Part shown: positions 1-10,690 of the stretch, in pieces | How the letters are laid out: every line of letters begins with the position of its first letter | Numbering within the stretch: the first letter of the stretch is position 1 | NCBI RefSeq assembly: GCF_018294505.1 | Contig: NC_057800.1 | Span: 470,872,955-470,936,954 of the forward strand | Source: Triticum aestivum | Lineage: Eukaryota; Streptophyta; Magnoliopsida; Poales; Poaceae | Length of the DNA: 64,000 nt | Direction of reading: 5' to 3' | Notes under the pieces: generated by a model | Databases searched by the model: none | Told to the model about the DNA's origin: nothing | What the model saw: the letters and a program-made list of their open reading frames with translations, nothing else | Made by a program: the position numbers and the translations under genes

Positions 1-810
1 CCTGACTGGAGGAGGAAGCACTAAAACCTACATCCCCGGCGTATGGCGCGGCTGATCGGCCACGTCGTGGCCACGACAGAGAGGCATTCCAGCCAAAAGG
101 TCAGCCCGCACCCCGACGCTATTCAAATAAAAAGGCATGGGGAAATAAGCCAGACCTGCGAGACGTATTGGATGACAAAGCAAAACATGCAAGATCGATC
201 TACGGATCATGAGGGCGCGCCACTATGCGCGACGATAATCGTCACGCCGGATACAGTAAAAGTAAGTCCGGTCGGGCCGAACACAGCGGGCAAGACTCAT
301 TTGAGCTGCATCACGACATAGCCCAGTACAGAGGCGCCGCACACCCCTTATGCTTCATAGACAAAGTAATGGATCATCAAATCCCAGAGGGTTTCAAACC
401 CATAAATATAGAATCATACGACGACACAACAGATCCTGCGGTATGGATCGAGGATTTCCTCCTGCACATCCACATGGCCCGCGGTGATGACCTACACGCC
501 ATCAAATACCTCCCACTCAAACTCAAAGGACCAGCTCGGCATTGGCTCAACAGCTTGCCAGCAGAGTCCATTGGCTGTTGGGAAGACCTGGAAGCCGCAT
601 TCCTTGACAACTTTCAGGGCACTTATGTGCGACCACCAGATGTCGATGACTTGAGCCACATAATTCAGCAGCCAGAGGAATCGGCCAGGCAATTCTGGAC
701 ATGGTTCCTAACAAAGAAAAATCAAATCGTCGACTGTCCGGATGCAGAGGCCCTAGCAGCTTTTAAGCACAACATCCACAACGAATGGCTCGCCCGACAC
801 CTTGGCCAGG
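1..810 (+). CDS. gag: Element A gag, N-terminal and core part (partial, interrupted by element B)
   Basis: Gag is the structural protein of the virus-like particle. The readable frame runs from about 225 to 810. It contains the gag core with the stretch FKPINIESYD (about 394-423), a WIEDFLLHIHMA block, LKLKGPARHWLNSLP and an FQGTYVRP block. The first 220 bases are degenerate and no start codon is secure, because the 5' part of the element lies outside the window. The same core occurs on the minus strand in element D (45640-46566 and 38472-38988), so A and D are one family. The frame stops being gag at 811, where the element B LTR begins, and resumes at 13878 with the residues PKSMAALTTLMTRF. 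Confidence 0.85.
806..810. repeat. Target-site duplication, left copy (CCAGG) of element B
   Basis: The five bases before the TG of the left LTR are CCAGG, and the same five bases follow the CA of the right LTR at 13873-13877. This perfect 5-bp duplication defines element B as one insertion into the gag of element A. Confidence 0.95.
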
Positions 811-1295
811 TGTCGTGGATTTGTCACGGCAGATGTCCTAGCAAAAGGACTTAGTCGTGGAGCCATCGCTACGAGTTTACTTGAAGGGGTTTAAAGCGGA
901 CACAAAGACACGAGGGTTTTATACTAGTTCGGCCCCTTCGAGGAAGGTAAAAGCCTACGTCTAGTTGTGATGGAATTGATATGATCTCGATGGCTAGGGA
1001 GCAAACAAGCTTCGCCTAGGCTCGAGTTGTGGTTGTCTGTCTTGAACCGCCACCGGGTCGCCCCCTTATATACACGGGTGACGCCCGTCGGTCCATAGAG
1101 TCCTAACCGGTCCATACTCGTACTCCGGTTGCTATCTCTCTATTCCTTACTTACAATACAAGTCATACATCAGGCCGGTTTACGGTTACATGCTCTAACC
1201 GACTACAGGCCTTGGGCCTTCATCTGTTTACGCCACTAATGAAGTTAACCCGGCCCAAGTAGGCCGGTTTACGCCTAGTAGCAATATCCCCAACA
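811..1295 (-). repeat. Element B 3' LTR (485 bp)
   Basis: Begins TGTCGTGG and ends CCCCAACA on the plus strand, so in element orientation it runs TGTTGGGG to CCACGACA. It matches 13389-13872 almost base for base. Beside it, at 1296-1310, lies the reverse complement of a purine-rich run (CTGGGGCC, then TAA, next to the LTR TG), the expected position of the polypurine tract for an element on the minus strand. Confidence 0.95.
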
Positions 1296-1310
1296 TTAGG
1301 CCCCAGATTG
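1296..1310 (-). other. Element B polypurine tract (plus-strand primer site)
   Basis: On the minus strand the bases before the 3' LTR read AATCTGGGGCCTAA and then TG. A GGGG-containing purine-rich run next to the 3' LTR is where second-strand synthesis is primed in LTR retrotransposons. It is short and interrupted by pyrimidines, like the GGGGCTAC-type tract of elements A, C and D. Confidence 0.6.
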
Positions 1311-1382
1311 ACTTGAACCGGTTCATGTCAATCCTTCACACCATCTTGCGTCTTGGATATCTTCTGTTAATTGGCAAATCTC

Positions 1383-1540
1383 CATGTCGTCATCATTTTT
1401 GGTTGCTGTAAACCGGCATGACGTCATCAGTTTTGGTTACTGTAAACCGGCATGACGTCATTATGAAATTCATAACACCCTCTTAATGACAGCTCCTGGA
1501 TTCGCGCGTTTGACCTAGCTCGGTTGCCTTATAAATAAGA
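1383..1540 (+). promoter_or_regulatory. Promoter of the element B opposite-strand gene: 34-bp repeats with TGACGTCA and a TATA box
   Basis: Three copies of a 34-bp unit occur in tandem. The second and third contain the palindrome TGACGTCA at 1419-1426 and 1453-1460; the first copy has the degenerate TGTCGTCA at 1385-1392. TGACGTCA is the classic recognition core of plant bZIP factors. A TATA box, TTATAAATA, lies at 1529-1537, about 70 bases after the last repeat. A pyrimidine-rich leader follows. A leader intron is plausible, with a donor G|GTAAGT at 1711-1717 and an acceptor TTCTTGTAG ending at 2249, eight bases before the ATG at 2258. Confidence 0.65.
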
Positions 1541-2257
1541 CCGAAGGGTCATTTCCTTTCTCTTCCCCTTTGTCCCTTCTTCTTCTTCTTCCTCACGTCG
1601 CCGGCTTTGCAGCTCCATCACCACCGTCGACCTCTGCCTCGTCTCGGGCCGCTGCATCAACCTGAATGTACCAGAGTGTCGCGGCGTCTTTCCGCATCTT
1701 CTCCATTCCCGGTAAGTCCTCTCTCCTTCTTAACCTAGATCTGTTCTTAGGGTTCCATGTTCTTGCTATGTTCATTGCGCGTTCATAGCTGTTCTCTGAC
1801 CTTGAATGCATCTGTGGACTCTTGCTGTGCTTAGTAACGATCCCTTTAGCATCCGCCTACTATTTCTCATCCAAGCGCATAGATCTCCCGCACATATCTG
1901 CTCAATGGTTCACTTCTGTTTTCGCCTTAGTCTTCGAAATATTTCCTGTTTTTATGAGCTTGCTGTAGATCCGCGGTTGTAACATGATTTTGTGAAACTT
2001 GTTTCTGCATAACTAATTATCCATAGTTTCAATTGCTTCCGATGCTTAGGCCAGGCGGTTTAACTTCACCATAGAGAAAAAATTGCTAAACCGGCATATA
2101 TGTCATTAGTCCCCTGGTTGAACCGCCAGAATCCATCTGATGCTGCGTTGTAGAAGACCAGTTTATGGGTACTGCCTCCAGTTTACCGTAATTAGATCAA
2201 CACCTTTTTATCCGGCATGTCCTTGAACCGGATCACTTATTTCTTGTAGATCTCGTC

Positions 2258-5200
2258 ATGGCCAAACAAGTGTACGAGTGCAACTGGGTTCCCTCCCGTG
2301 TCACAGAATCACAGCTGAACGATCTAGTCCTAATCGGTGCTTTGGATAGCAAAGATACGATTCACTGGAGGATTCCTGGAGATGAATGTCCTCCTACGCC
2401 CCAGGAAGGAGAGGTCGTGGTCTTCGCAGATCACATGGCCCGGGGCTTCAAACCGCCCGGCTCCAAATTTTATCGGGATGTGTTAGCCAACTTTCAACTC
2501 CGTCCACAGGATATTGGCCCCAACTCCGTCACCAATCTATGTCACTTTGAAGTACTTTCTGAGGCATACCTTCAAGAGGAGCCTTCAGTCGAGTTATTTA
2601 GAGATCTCTTTCATCTGAACCGCCGTACTGAATTCACTGACGGCCCTAATACCGAACTAGGCGGTATGGCCATTCAGAAAAGGAAAGAAATCACCTATCC
2701 CCATGTCAAACTCCATACTCACCCCAAGGAATGGAACGCAACTTGGTTTTATTGCAAGGATACCTCTCCTGACAATGAAACTCCCTTGCCTGGCTTCCGT
2801 CCGGAACGGCTCAACAACACTCACCCTTTTCCACAAAGGCTAAGCGCCAAGGAGAGAATTAAATACGCTCCTCAACTATCCAAGCTCCGGGCCTTCATGG
2901 CCAATGGTTTAACAGGAATAGACCTTGCACGCTGCTGGATATCATGGAGCATTTTGCCTCTAAGCCGGCGCCCAAATTTGATGTGCGAGTATACTGATAG
3001 TGTCGATGACCCACTCCGACACACTAAAATCCAAATCCCTGATGACGAAGTCACAGAATCTGTGAAAAATATGCTGAATGAACCGGAGCACCTCTGTGCT
3101 CAAACCGGTCTGCGTCCTTACTGCACCACCAACAAACCGCCAGCGGTAATATTTTAATTGCTCTATTGTTGAACCGGTTACTATTTTATATGCTCAACAT
3201 TTAATTACTGCTGATCCAGGGTGATAATCCATTTTGGAGCAAGAAACTTCCTCAAGATAAAACGGAGAAGGCAGGACGGCCAACCCGGCCCAAGACCAAG
3301 GTTATCAAGAAGCCAGCTCATAAGAGAAAAACCACCGCTTCATCTGACCCAGCCATTGACGATGATGTGGGTAATCCGGATCTTGAGGTAGAACTTGATT
3401 CACTTGGCTTGCTTTTTACACGCCTTATTGATGATAATGCTTGTCAGGATGACGCTGAAGCCAGCAATGCGGGTTTTGTTGAGGTAACCATTCTCTCTTC
3501 CGATTCAGAAATCCTGCCTTTGCCAAAATTTCGCCGGGCAAACCGGAAAGTTAAATTTTCTCATCCTTTTGCTTATCTGGATTCCCAATTTCTTATGAAG
3601 ACCCAGCAACACGAAGCTCGCCGCACAACCCGGCACAGTGGCCAGGTAGTTACCTCTGCCGGTTTACCAAACAGTCCGGTTCGAAAACGCCGCTCCGAGG
3701 TCTCCGACCTTTTTATTGATTTAAATCCTAAAGCGGGTTTCTTCCGTCAACCTCTTAATCCATCCGACTCCGATTACCAGGTCACTTCTCATTCATCGTC
3801 TGGTGAATCATCAGCCACCCAGCTACCACCTTTGAAAACAGTTGCTGGGTAAGTTAAACCGAACATATGCTTCCAGTATACTGCACAATGGTTTACGCTT
3901 TTCCTTGACTTTTTATTTTTCTTTCAGGGCTAAACCGAAACCAAGCAAGAAGGCCCGCCTGGATAGAGCGGCTGAAGAAGATGTGGCCCCAGAACATGAC
4001 CAAGCACCGGATCATGAAGTTTTTACTTGTGAAGATATCCCCAATGATCCTCCTCTGCAAGACGATGTTATCCCTGAAGAAGGTCTTATTCATACTCCAG
4101 CCTCTGCTGATCCGCCTGCCAGCTCTGTTCAGATTGAGAAATCCCAAACTCCTGCTGACAAACCGGCCGCGCCAACCCAAACCGGTGAGTCAAAAGATGA
4201 TGATGTTGTGATTACCGGCGTAGGCCGCTCTGAACCCTGGAATCCTACCACCCTTACCAGGCATACCATCAAAGAGGATTCTTCCGCTTTGAACAAAGGA
4301 AAATGGGATGTTGAATTAGAGACATACGCCGCTCTGAATGCTCAAGATCTTCACTCTGGCTATCTAAACCGGCTTTACACTAGCCGTGACTGTGAAGCTG
4401 GCCTGGTCAAAATGATGACGGATAAATTTGAGGTAAATTCCTTCTTTCCTTTCTGCCATTGCATTCATCCTTGTAGCCCCCAAGGGCCGGTTTGTGACCT
4501 TGGTCAAACTGGGACTTGATCCTGAACATTTTTTTGAAATCCGTCGGCATAACCCTCGAGGGCCGGTCGAACTTAGCATAAGTAAACCGGTGCTCAAAAA
4601 TAAAAAGCTGTCCTTAGAACATAACTTGATCAAATAGCCATTAGCCCCCAAGTGCCAAGTTGAATACTTGTATTGAACTTGTGACTTTGTAAGCTAGCAA
4701 TATACAAAAAATTGAAGGTGCATTAGCCCTCAAGTATCAGGCATATAACTTTGTTATGTGGTTGATACTTCCATTTCTTGGATCGCCTGTACAAATCTTT
4801 AAAATGCCATCTGTATGCAGGCTGAGGTGAAAATCAGGGAGGACCGGATTGCCGATTTGCAGGAAGCCCTGAAGACCCAGCAGGCTGAAACAGATAAGGC
4901 AAAGCAAGAATTAACCAGCGCTTTGAGCACTGCTGAACGGCTGAAAGAAGGCTTCAAGAAAGAGCGGGCTGACTGGGCCACTGAGAAGGCCGGTTTAACC
5001 AAAAGAGCAGAAAACGCTGAAGCGGCCCTTAAACCGGTGGTGGATGAACTGACGGCCGTACAACGGCAAATACACTCCATGACTGCTGCAATCTTTGGTA
5101 AGCTCCTTGTAACTTCTGTGATAAATTTGAATCTGCTGTATCGTAAATCCGGTTTGAGACCATTCCAATTTTGTTTGTAGGCACACGTACTGGGCACTTA

Positions 5201-5812
5201 GGAAATGATGTGCGGAAGAAATTGAAAGCTGCCTACACCTTGGTGGAACAATTGTATACCGGAGCCCAACGGATCATCACCACAGCTTCTCACAACAACC
5301 CGGCGCCCTCTTTAATCCAGGACACTCTTAGCAAGCTGTCAATGCTTCCAGCCCGGATTGAGGAGCTGAAAAAATCCGATGCCCGAACCGGAGCCATCAA
5401 TGCCTTAATCCGGGCAAAGGCATGGGTGCCCGACTTTGATCCTGTGGAAGCAGCTCAAGGCTATCCCAGTCTGAAAGAAGATGGCTCTGAATTCAACGAA
5501 GAGGATTTAAGGGCCATAAACCGTGCAGTGCGCCCGCTGGCTTGCCAGCTAGCTGAAGAGGCAGATTTGACGCATTATCAAGCGGAATATAATAATCAAA
5601 ACAAGCGAGTGCCGGCCCCAACTGTTGAAGCGGAAAATCTGATTCCTCCAATCCGTAAGCACACTTACGCCCCTGATATTGAACCGTCTTCCCTGATCCA
5701 TGAAGAGGCTGTTTTCCAAGCTTTAATGGGAATCGACTGGACCACTGTTGATTTCCAGCCAATGGGTAGAGACGAGGAAGCTGAAGCGGCGGAGGATGAG
5801 GAGCAGGCTTGA
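2258..5812 (+). CDS. Opposite-strand five-exon gene of element B: PF04195-like protein with coiled coil, apparently intact (976 aa)
   Basis: I read five exons: 2258-3145, 3220-3848, 3928-4432, 4821-5097 and 5181-5812. Every intron starts GT and ends AG with a pyrimidine-rich acceptor, the phases match at each junction, and there is no internal stop, giving 976 residues. Residues 1-296 are globular and resemble the Pfam 'putative gypsy type transposon' domain, with conserved features such as an ADHMARGF block, PNSVTNLCHFEVLSEAYL and ELFRDLF. Exon 2 carries a basic, nuclear-localisation-like KKPAHKRK. Exon 3 is acidic. Exon 4 (675-766) is a strong heptad coiled coil. Exon 5 is helical with an acidic end. 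Parallel genes occur in A, C and D. The molecular function is unknown. The strand, promoter and introns argue that it is expressed apart from gag-pol. The exon model is my own reading. Confidence 0.75.
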
Positions 5813-6868
5813 ACCGGAAGCTGGTTTGAAGAGCTATTTGCAACATCCTTTCACAAAACAATGATTTTGTTTGAGCACCATGCTACCTTGTAATAGGATA
5901 GTTAAAACTTCTGCCTGGAATATGCCTTCGTGCATAAGTACTGAAGCTTTTGCTTGAAAAACTTTAATTCATATTTCCTGCAATCAGAAAAATTTGAACT
6001 TCGGTGGCGGTTATACCGTCAGCCGGATTATGATCTTGATATGTGTATCAGTAATATAACAAATAAATAATACATAAATACCTGCCATGTTTGAACATAA
6101 AGCTGGCTTTAGCCAAGCCGGAAGCGGTGGTTTTATAAACCATTACCGTCAAAAAGGGAGAAAGTAGCTCCCGTACAAACCGTACTGACTTAATACGAGC
6201 CCCCTGGTTACTCCATGATGTTTAACAGGGAAAAGGTAAATCAGGCAGACTCCTCCGGATTTAAAAGGGGGATCAAAAATCATTGGCTGAACCGGAAAAA
6301 ATATGCTTGTTGGCATAAAAGAAATCCGAAAAAAAACAAAGCACGAACAAACCATGGAAACAACATAGTAGCAAAGGCAATAATAAAAACCATTTGCAAA
6401 AATATGTTATACTGAGCTGTTCAGATGGTATTACCATGGTCGGACAGGATCAAGGCCCCCAATAGGAGTGACAATGATTCAAGTCAGCCAGGTCCCCAAA
6501 TGACTCGTGGCATATATGCCAGATCAAGAGGCATGACAATGGTTCGGGTTCGACCATGCCCCCAAGTGATTTTGTGGCCTTAGGCCGACCAAGAGGTGTG
6601 ACTGGTTCAGACTTGACCATGTCCCCAAATGATCTGGTGGCTGTCGCCTATCAAAGGGTGTTCGTTGGTTCGGACATGACCAAGGCCCCCAGTGATATAT
6701 AAAAAACAAATGTCAAGGGGTAAACCGGAGGCCGCTTTAAACAGAACCACTCTGTGTAACCTCGCATGATGAGAAAGACAGAGACCTCGCTTTAGCTGAG
6801 GCTCCGGTTTGATATATCAAAGATAATATATACATTGTCATGATATGTACATAGATAGAGCCGGTGGC
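5813..6868. other. Element B intergenic zone between the opposite-strand gene and the integrase end
   Basis: No coding frame with recognisable motifs is present. The left part (5813-6420) is AT-rich and would hold the 3' end of the plus-strand transcript. The right part holds the 63-65 bp tandem repeats listed separately. The two convergent transcription units, the + gene and the - gag-pol, meet here. Confidence 0.6.
6424..6710. repeat. Degenerate 63-65 bp tandem repeat (about four copies) downstream of element B pol
   Basis: Units begin near 6476, 6541, 6604 and 6667 with GGTTC or GATTC, with a partial unit before the first. Each has a conserved core of the type GACCAAGGCCCCCAAGTGAT followed by GTGGCC and CCAAGAGG. 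Spacing is 65, 63 and 63 bp. Tandem arrays in the 3' untranslated zone are known from Tat-lineage elements and can seed satellite DNA. Confidence 0.8.
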
Positions 6869-8536
6869 TCAAGTATAGTAAGGCCGAAGATGAGCTATAT
6901 TCCACGGCCTGTTGGTCTCCTCCGCTGATGTACGTGAGACTTGATGCCCTCGAATATCAATCAGATAGTACGACCCGTTGTGCAAATTCTTGCTGACCAC
7001 GAAAGGTCCCTCCCAAGGTGGGGATAACTTGTGCATATCCGTTTGATCTTGGATGAGTCGAAGCACCAAATCTCCTTCTTGAAAAGTTCTGGTTCTAACC
7101 CGGCGACTGTAATAGCGACGAAGATCTTGCTGGTAAATCGCCGAACGGGCAGCCGCTATATCACGCTCCTCGTCCAATAGGTCTAAAGCGTCTTGCCGTG
7201 CTGTCTCATTGTCTGCTTCAACATAGGCTGCCACACAAGGCGAATCGTGCCGGATGTCACTAGGGAGAACGGCCTCTGCTCCATAGACCATGAAAAATGG
7301 CGTGTATCCTGTAGACCGGTTTGGCGTAGTATTGATACTCCATAATACAGATGGTAGCTCTTCAACCCAACATCCTGGTGTTCTTTGCAACGGGACCAAA
7401 AGCCGGGGTTTGATGCCTCGCAAGATTTCCTGATTAGCTCGTTCTGCCTGTCCATTGGACTGGGGGTGTGCCACTGACGACACGTCAAGTCGGATGTGCT
7501 CACGTTCACAGAACTCCTTCATAGCGCCCTTGGATAAATTGGTACCATTATTAGTAATGATACTGTGTGGAAAACCAAACCGGAAAATCACCTTCTTGAT
7601 GAACTGCACCGCTGTTGCTGCATCACACTTGCTGACAGGCTCCGCTTCAACCCACTTGGTAAATTTGTCAACTGCCACCGAAAGGTGGGTTTTCTTATCC
7701 TTGGATCTTTTAAAAGGCCCAACCATATCCAGCCCCCAAGTTGCAAACGGCCATGTTATTGGGATCATCCTCAATTCTTGAGCCGGCACATGAGCACGCC
7801 TTGAAAATTTCTGACATCCATCACACCGTTTAACCAAGTCCTCCGCATCAGCATGCGCTGTCAACCAGTAGAACCCGTGACGAAACGCCTTTGCCACCAG
7901 ATACTTTGAACCGGCGTGGTGTCCACAATCCCCTTCATGGATTTCTCTTAAGATTTCATAGCCTTCCTCAGGAGAAACACAACGTTGAAACGCCCCTGAT
8001 ATACTGCAATGATGTAATTCACCATTGACAATCGTCATAGACTTGGATCGCCGGACTATCTGCCTGGCCAGAATCTCATCCTCTGGTAACTCTCCCTGAT
8101 TCATGTATGGAAGATAAGGAACTGTCCAATCCGGAATAACATGCAGGGCTGCCACCAACTGAGCCTCCGGATCAGGGATAGCCAAATCCATCTCACCTGG
8201 GAGCTTGACTGACGGGTTGTGCAACACGTCCAAAAAGACGTTAGGCGGGACCGGTTTACGCTGAGAGCCCAACCGGCTTAAAGCATCCGCCGCTTCATTC
8301 TTCCGATGGTCCACATGATCCACTTGATAAACCTTGAAACAACCTGCAATATTATCCACTTCCCAACGATATGCAGCCATGAGCGGGTCCTTAGAATCCC
8401 AAGTGCCAGACACCTGTTGAGCCACTAGGTCCGAGTCACCAAAGCACTTAACCCGACTTAAATTCATCTCTTTAGCCATCCGGAGACCATGGAGCAAGGC
8501 TTCGTACTCAGCTGCATTATTAGTACAAGGGAACAT
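6869..8536 (-). pseudogene. pol: Element B pol, C-terminal half: RNase H end and integrase
   Basis: The frame on the minus strand starts in the second half of RNase H (NAAEYEALLHGL, then GDSDLVAQQ). It continues through a linker to integrase, with an H2C2 zinc-binding region (GHHAGSKYL, then CDGCQKF) and the catalytic core GLDMVGPF. The core continues with an ITNNGTN block and HPQSNGQAERANQ, and the frame ends NIAHLRPYYT. The second catalytic Asp of the D,D,E triad is expected before NG; here the codon at 7550-7552 is AAT (Asn), so the enzyme is probably inactive. The frame is separated from the upstream RNase H start (8566-8769) by a shift, so polyprotein synthesis is broken. Confidence 0.85.
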
Positions 8537-8565
8537 TAAGCGGAGAACATAACAAAACTTATCAC

Positions 8566-10075
8566 CTATGGGGAAGTTAATACGACTCCAGCCCCCGAGC
8601 CTTCCAATTGCCTGGATCCATCAAAATGAATAGTCCAATACGTGTGATCCGGCTTCTCCTCTGGTGCTTGTAACTCCGTCCAATCATTGATGAAATCAAC
8701 AAGTGCTTGAGACTTCACTGCCTCCGAGGCACGTACTTTAGTCCGTGTGACCCAAGCTCTATAGCCCACTTGGCAATCCGGCCACTCGCCTCCCGATTCT
8801 GTATAATATCATATCACCCAAGGGAGCTGAACTGACCACTGTGATGGGGTGCCCTTGAAAATACTGCTTCAACTTCCGACTGGTCATAAAAACACCATAG
8901 ACCAGCTTCTGCCAATGCGGATACCTTTGCTTGGATTCAATAAGCACCTCGCTGATATAATAAACCGGCCGCTGAACCGGATATTCCTTGCCTGCCTCTT
9001 TGCGTTCCACCACAATAGCCACGCGAACTGCCCGAGCATTGGCCGCTACGTATAATAATAGTGGCTCCTTGTCGACCGGAGCTGCAAGAACAGGCGGATT
9101 GGCTAACTGCCGCTTCAGGTCCTCAAATACCTCATCAGCAGCTGGACTCCAGACGAAATTGTCTGTCTTCCTCAGCATTTGGTACAAAGGGATAGCCTTC
9201 TCCCCGAGGCGGCTGATAAACCGGCTCAGCGCATCGATTTGGCCCGCCAAACGCTGAACATCGTTGATACACTTCGGTTTAGCTAGGGATGTAATAGCCG
9301 TAATCTTCTCCGGATTAGCCTCAATTCCTCTGTTAGACACCAGGAAACCCAGTAACTTGCCTGCCGGAACACCAAAAACACACTTGGCCGGATTAAGCAT
9401 CATCTTGTAAGCTCGCAAGTTGTCAAAGGTCTCCTTCAAATCATCCACCAGCGTCTCCTTCTGTCTTGATTTTACTACAATATCATCCACATAGGCGTGC
9501 ACATTGCGGCCGATCTGCTCATGCAGGCAATTCTGTACACACCGTTGATAGGTGGCTTGGGCACTCTTGAGCCCGAAGGGCATAGATACATAGCAGAAGG
9601 CTCCAAAGGGAGTAATAAATGTTGTTTTCTCCTGGTCCTTAACCGCCATCTTGATCTGATGATATCCAGAATATGCATCCAAAAAACTCAAACGCTCACA
9701 ACCCGCCGTGGCATCAATGATCTGGTCAATACGGGGGAGGGCAAAAGGATCTGTCGGACAGGCTTTATTAAGATCGGTGTAATCCACACACATACGCCAA
9801 GTGCCATTTTTCTTAAGAACCAGCACCGGATTAGCAAGCCACTCTGGATGGAACACCTCAATAATAAAACCAGCTGCTAGAAGCCTGGCCACTTCCTCTC
9901 CAATGGCTTTGCGTCTTTCTTCGTTAAACCAGCGGAGGAACTGTTTCACCGGTTTGTACTTAGGATCCACATTAAGAGTGTGCTCAGCGAGTTCCCTCGG
10001 TACACTTGGCATGTCAGATGACTTCCATGCAAAAATGTCCCGATTCTCACGGATGAACTCGATGAGCGCGCTTTC
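8566..10075 (-). pseudogene. pol: Element B pol: reverse transcriptase and start of RNase H, frameshifted
   Basis: Reverse transcriptase copies the element RNA into DNA. The frame runs down from 10075 with RT motifs in order: an NGTWRMCVDYTDLNKACP block, DAYSGYHQI, MPFGLKSAQATYQR, the catalytic YVDD (AYVDDIVVKS) and LGFLVSNRGIEANP. Near 8759-8790 the frame shifts: the conserved end of the connection domain continues in another frame at 8566-8769, which carries the RNase H start IHFDGS, and a second shift lies between 8566 and 8536. An in-frame TAG at 10076-10078 separates this block from protease; the expected residue there is probably Gln. Confidence 0.85.
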
Positions 10076-10078
10076 CTA

Positions 10079-10687
10079 TTTGGGATCCAGGTTGGCAATG
10101 ATAGTGAACTGCTTGGACGAATCGCCGGGCACGAAGTCAACAAGCTTGGTCTCAGCTGCCGATTTGAACTTCGGATCTGAATCATGCTCTGTAGTTGGCT
10201 TCTTTAAAGGGGTCATATCCGCCGGATCAACATTGTCCTTATAATACTTCAACTCCTCCGTGGCACAGACTGACTCTGCATAAGCCGCATCACCTTCCTC
10301 ACATTCCAAAGCGACCCTACGGCTCCCATGAACCGTTATGGTCCCCTTGTAACCCGGCATCTTGAGCTGCAAGTAGATATAACAAGGCCGCGCCATGAAC
10401 TTGGCGTAAGCCGGCCGGCCAAACAAGGCGTGATACGGGCTCCGGATCTTCACCACCTCAAAAGTTAGCTTTTCCGACCGGGAGTCGTGCTCGTCCCCAA
10501 AGGCCACATCCAGGGCTATCTTACCAATAGGATATGCAGATTTGCCAGGCACCAAACCATGGAACACCGTATTCGACGGTCTGAGATCTTTGTCTGTTAA
10601 ACCCATGCGGCGAAATGTCTCATAGTACAATATGTTAATACTGCTTCCTCCATCCATGAGTACCTTGGTGAATTTATAACCCCCCAC
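10079..10687 (-). CDS. Element B protease region
   Basis: Retropepsin-type aspartic protease that would cut the polyprotein. Near its start the frame has FTKVLMDGGSSINILY, with MDGGSS in the place of the catalytic D-T/S-G, followed by conserved HALFGRPAYAKF and YLQLKMPGYKGTITV. It is in the same frame as gag (before) and RT (after), but a TAG codon stands at each boundary (10688-10690 and 10076-10078). Confidence 0.8.
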
Positions 10688-10690
10688 CTA

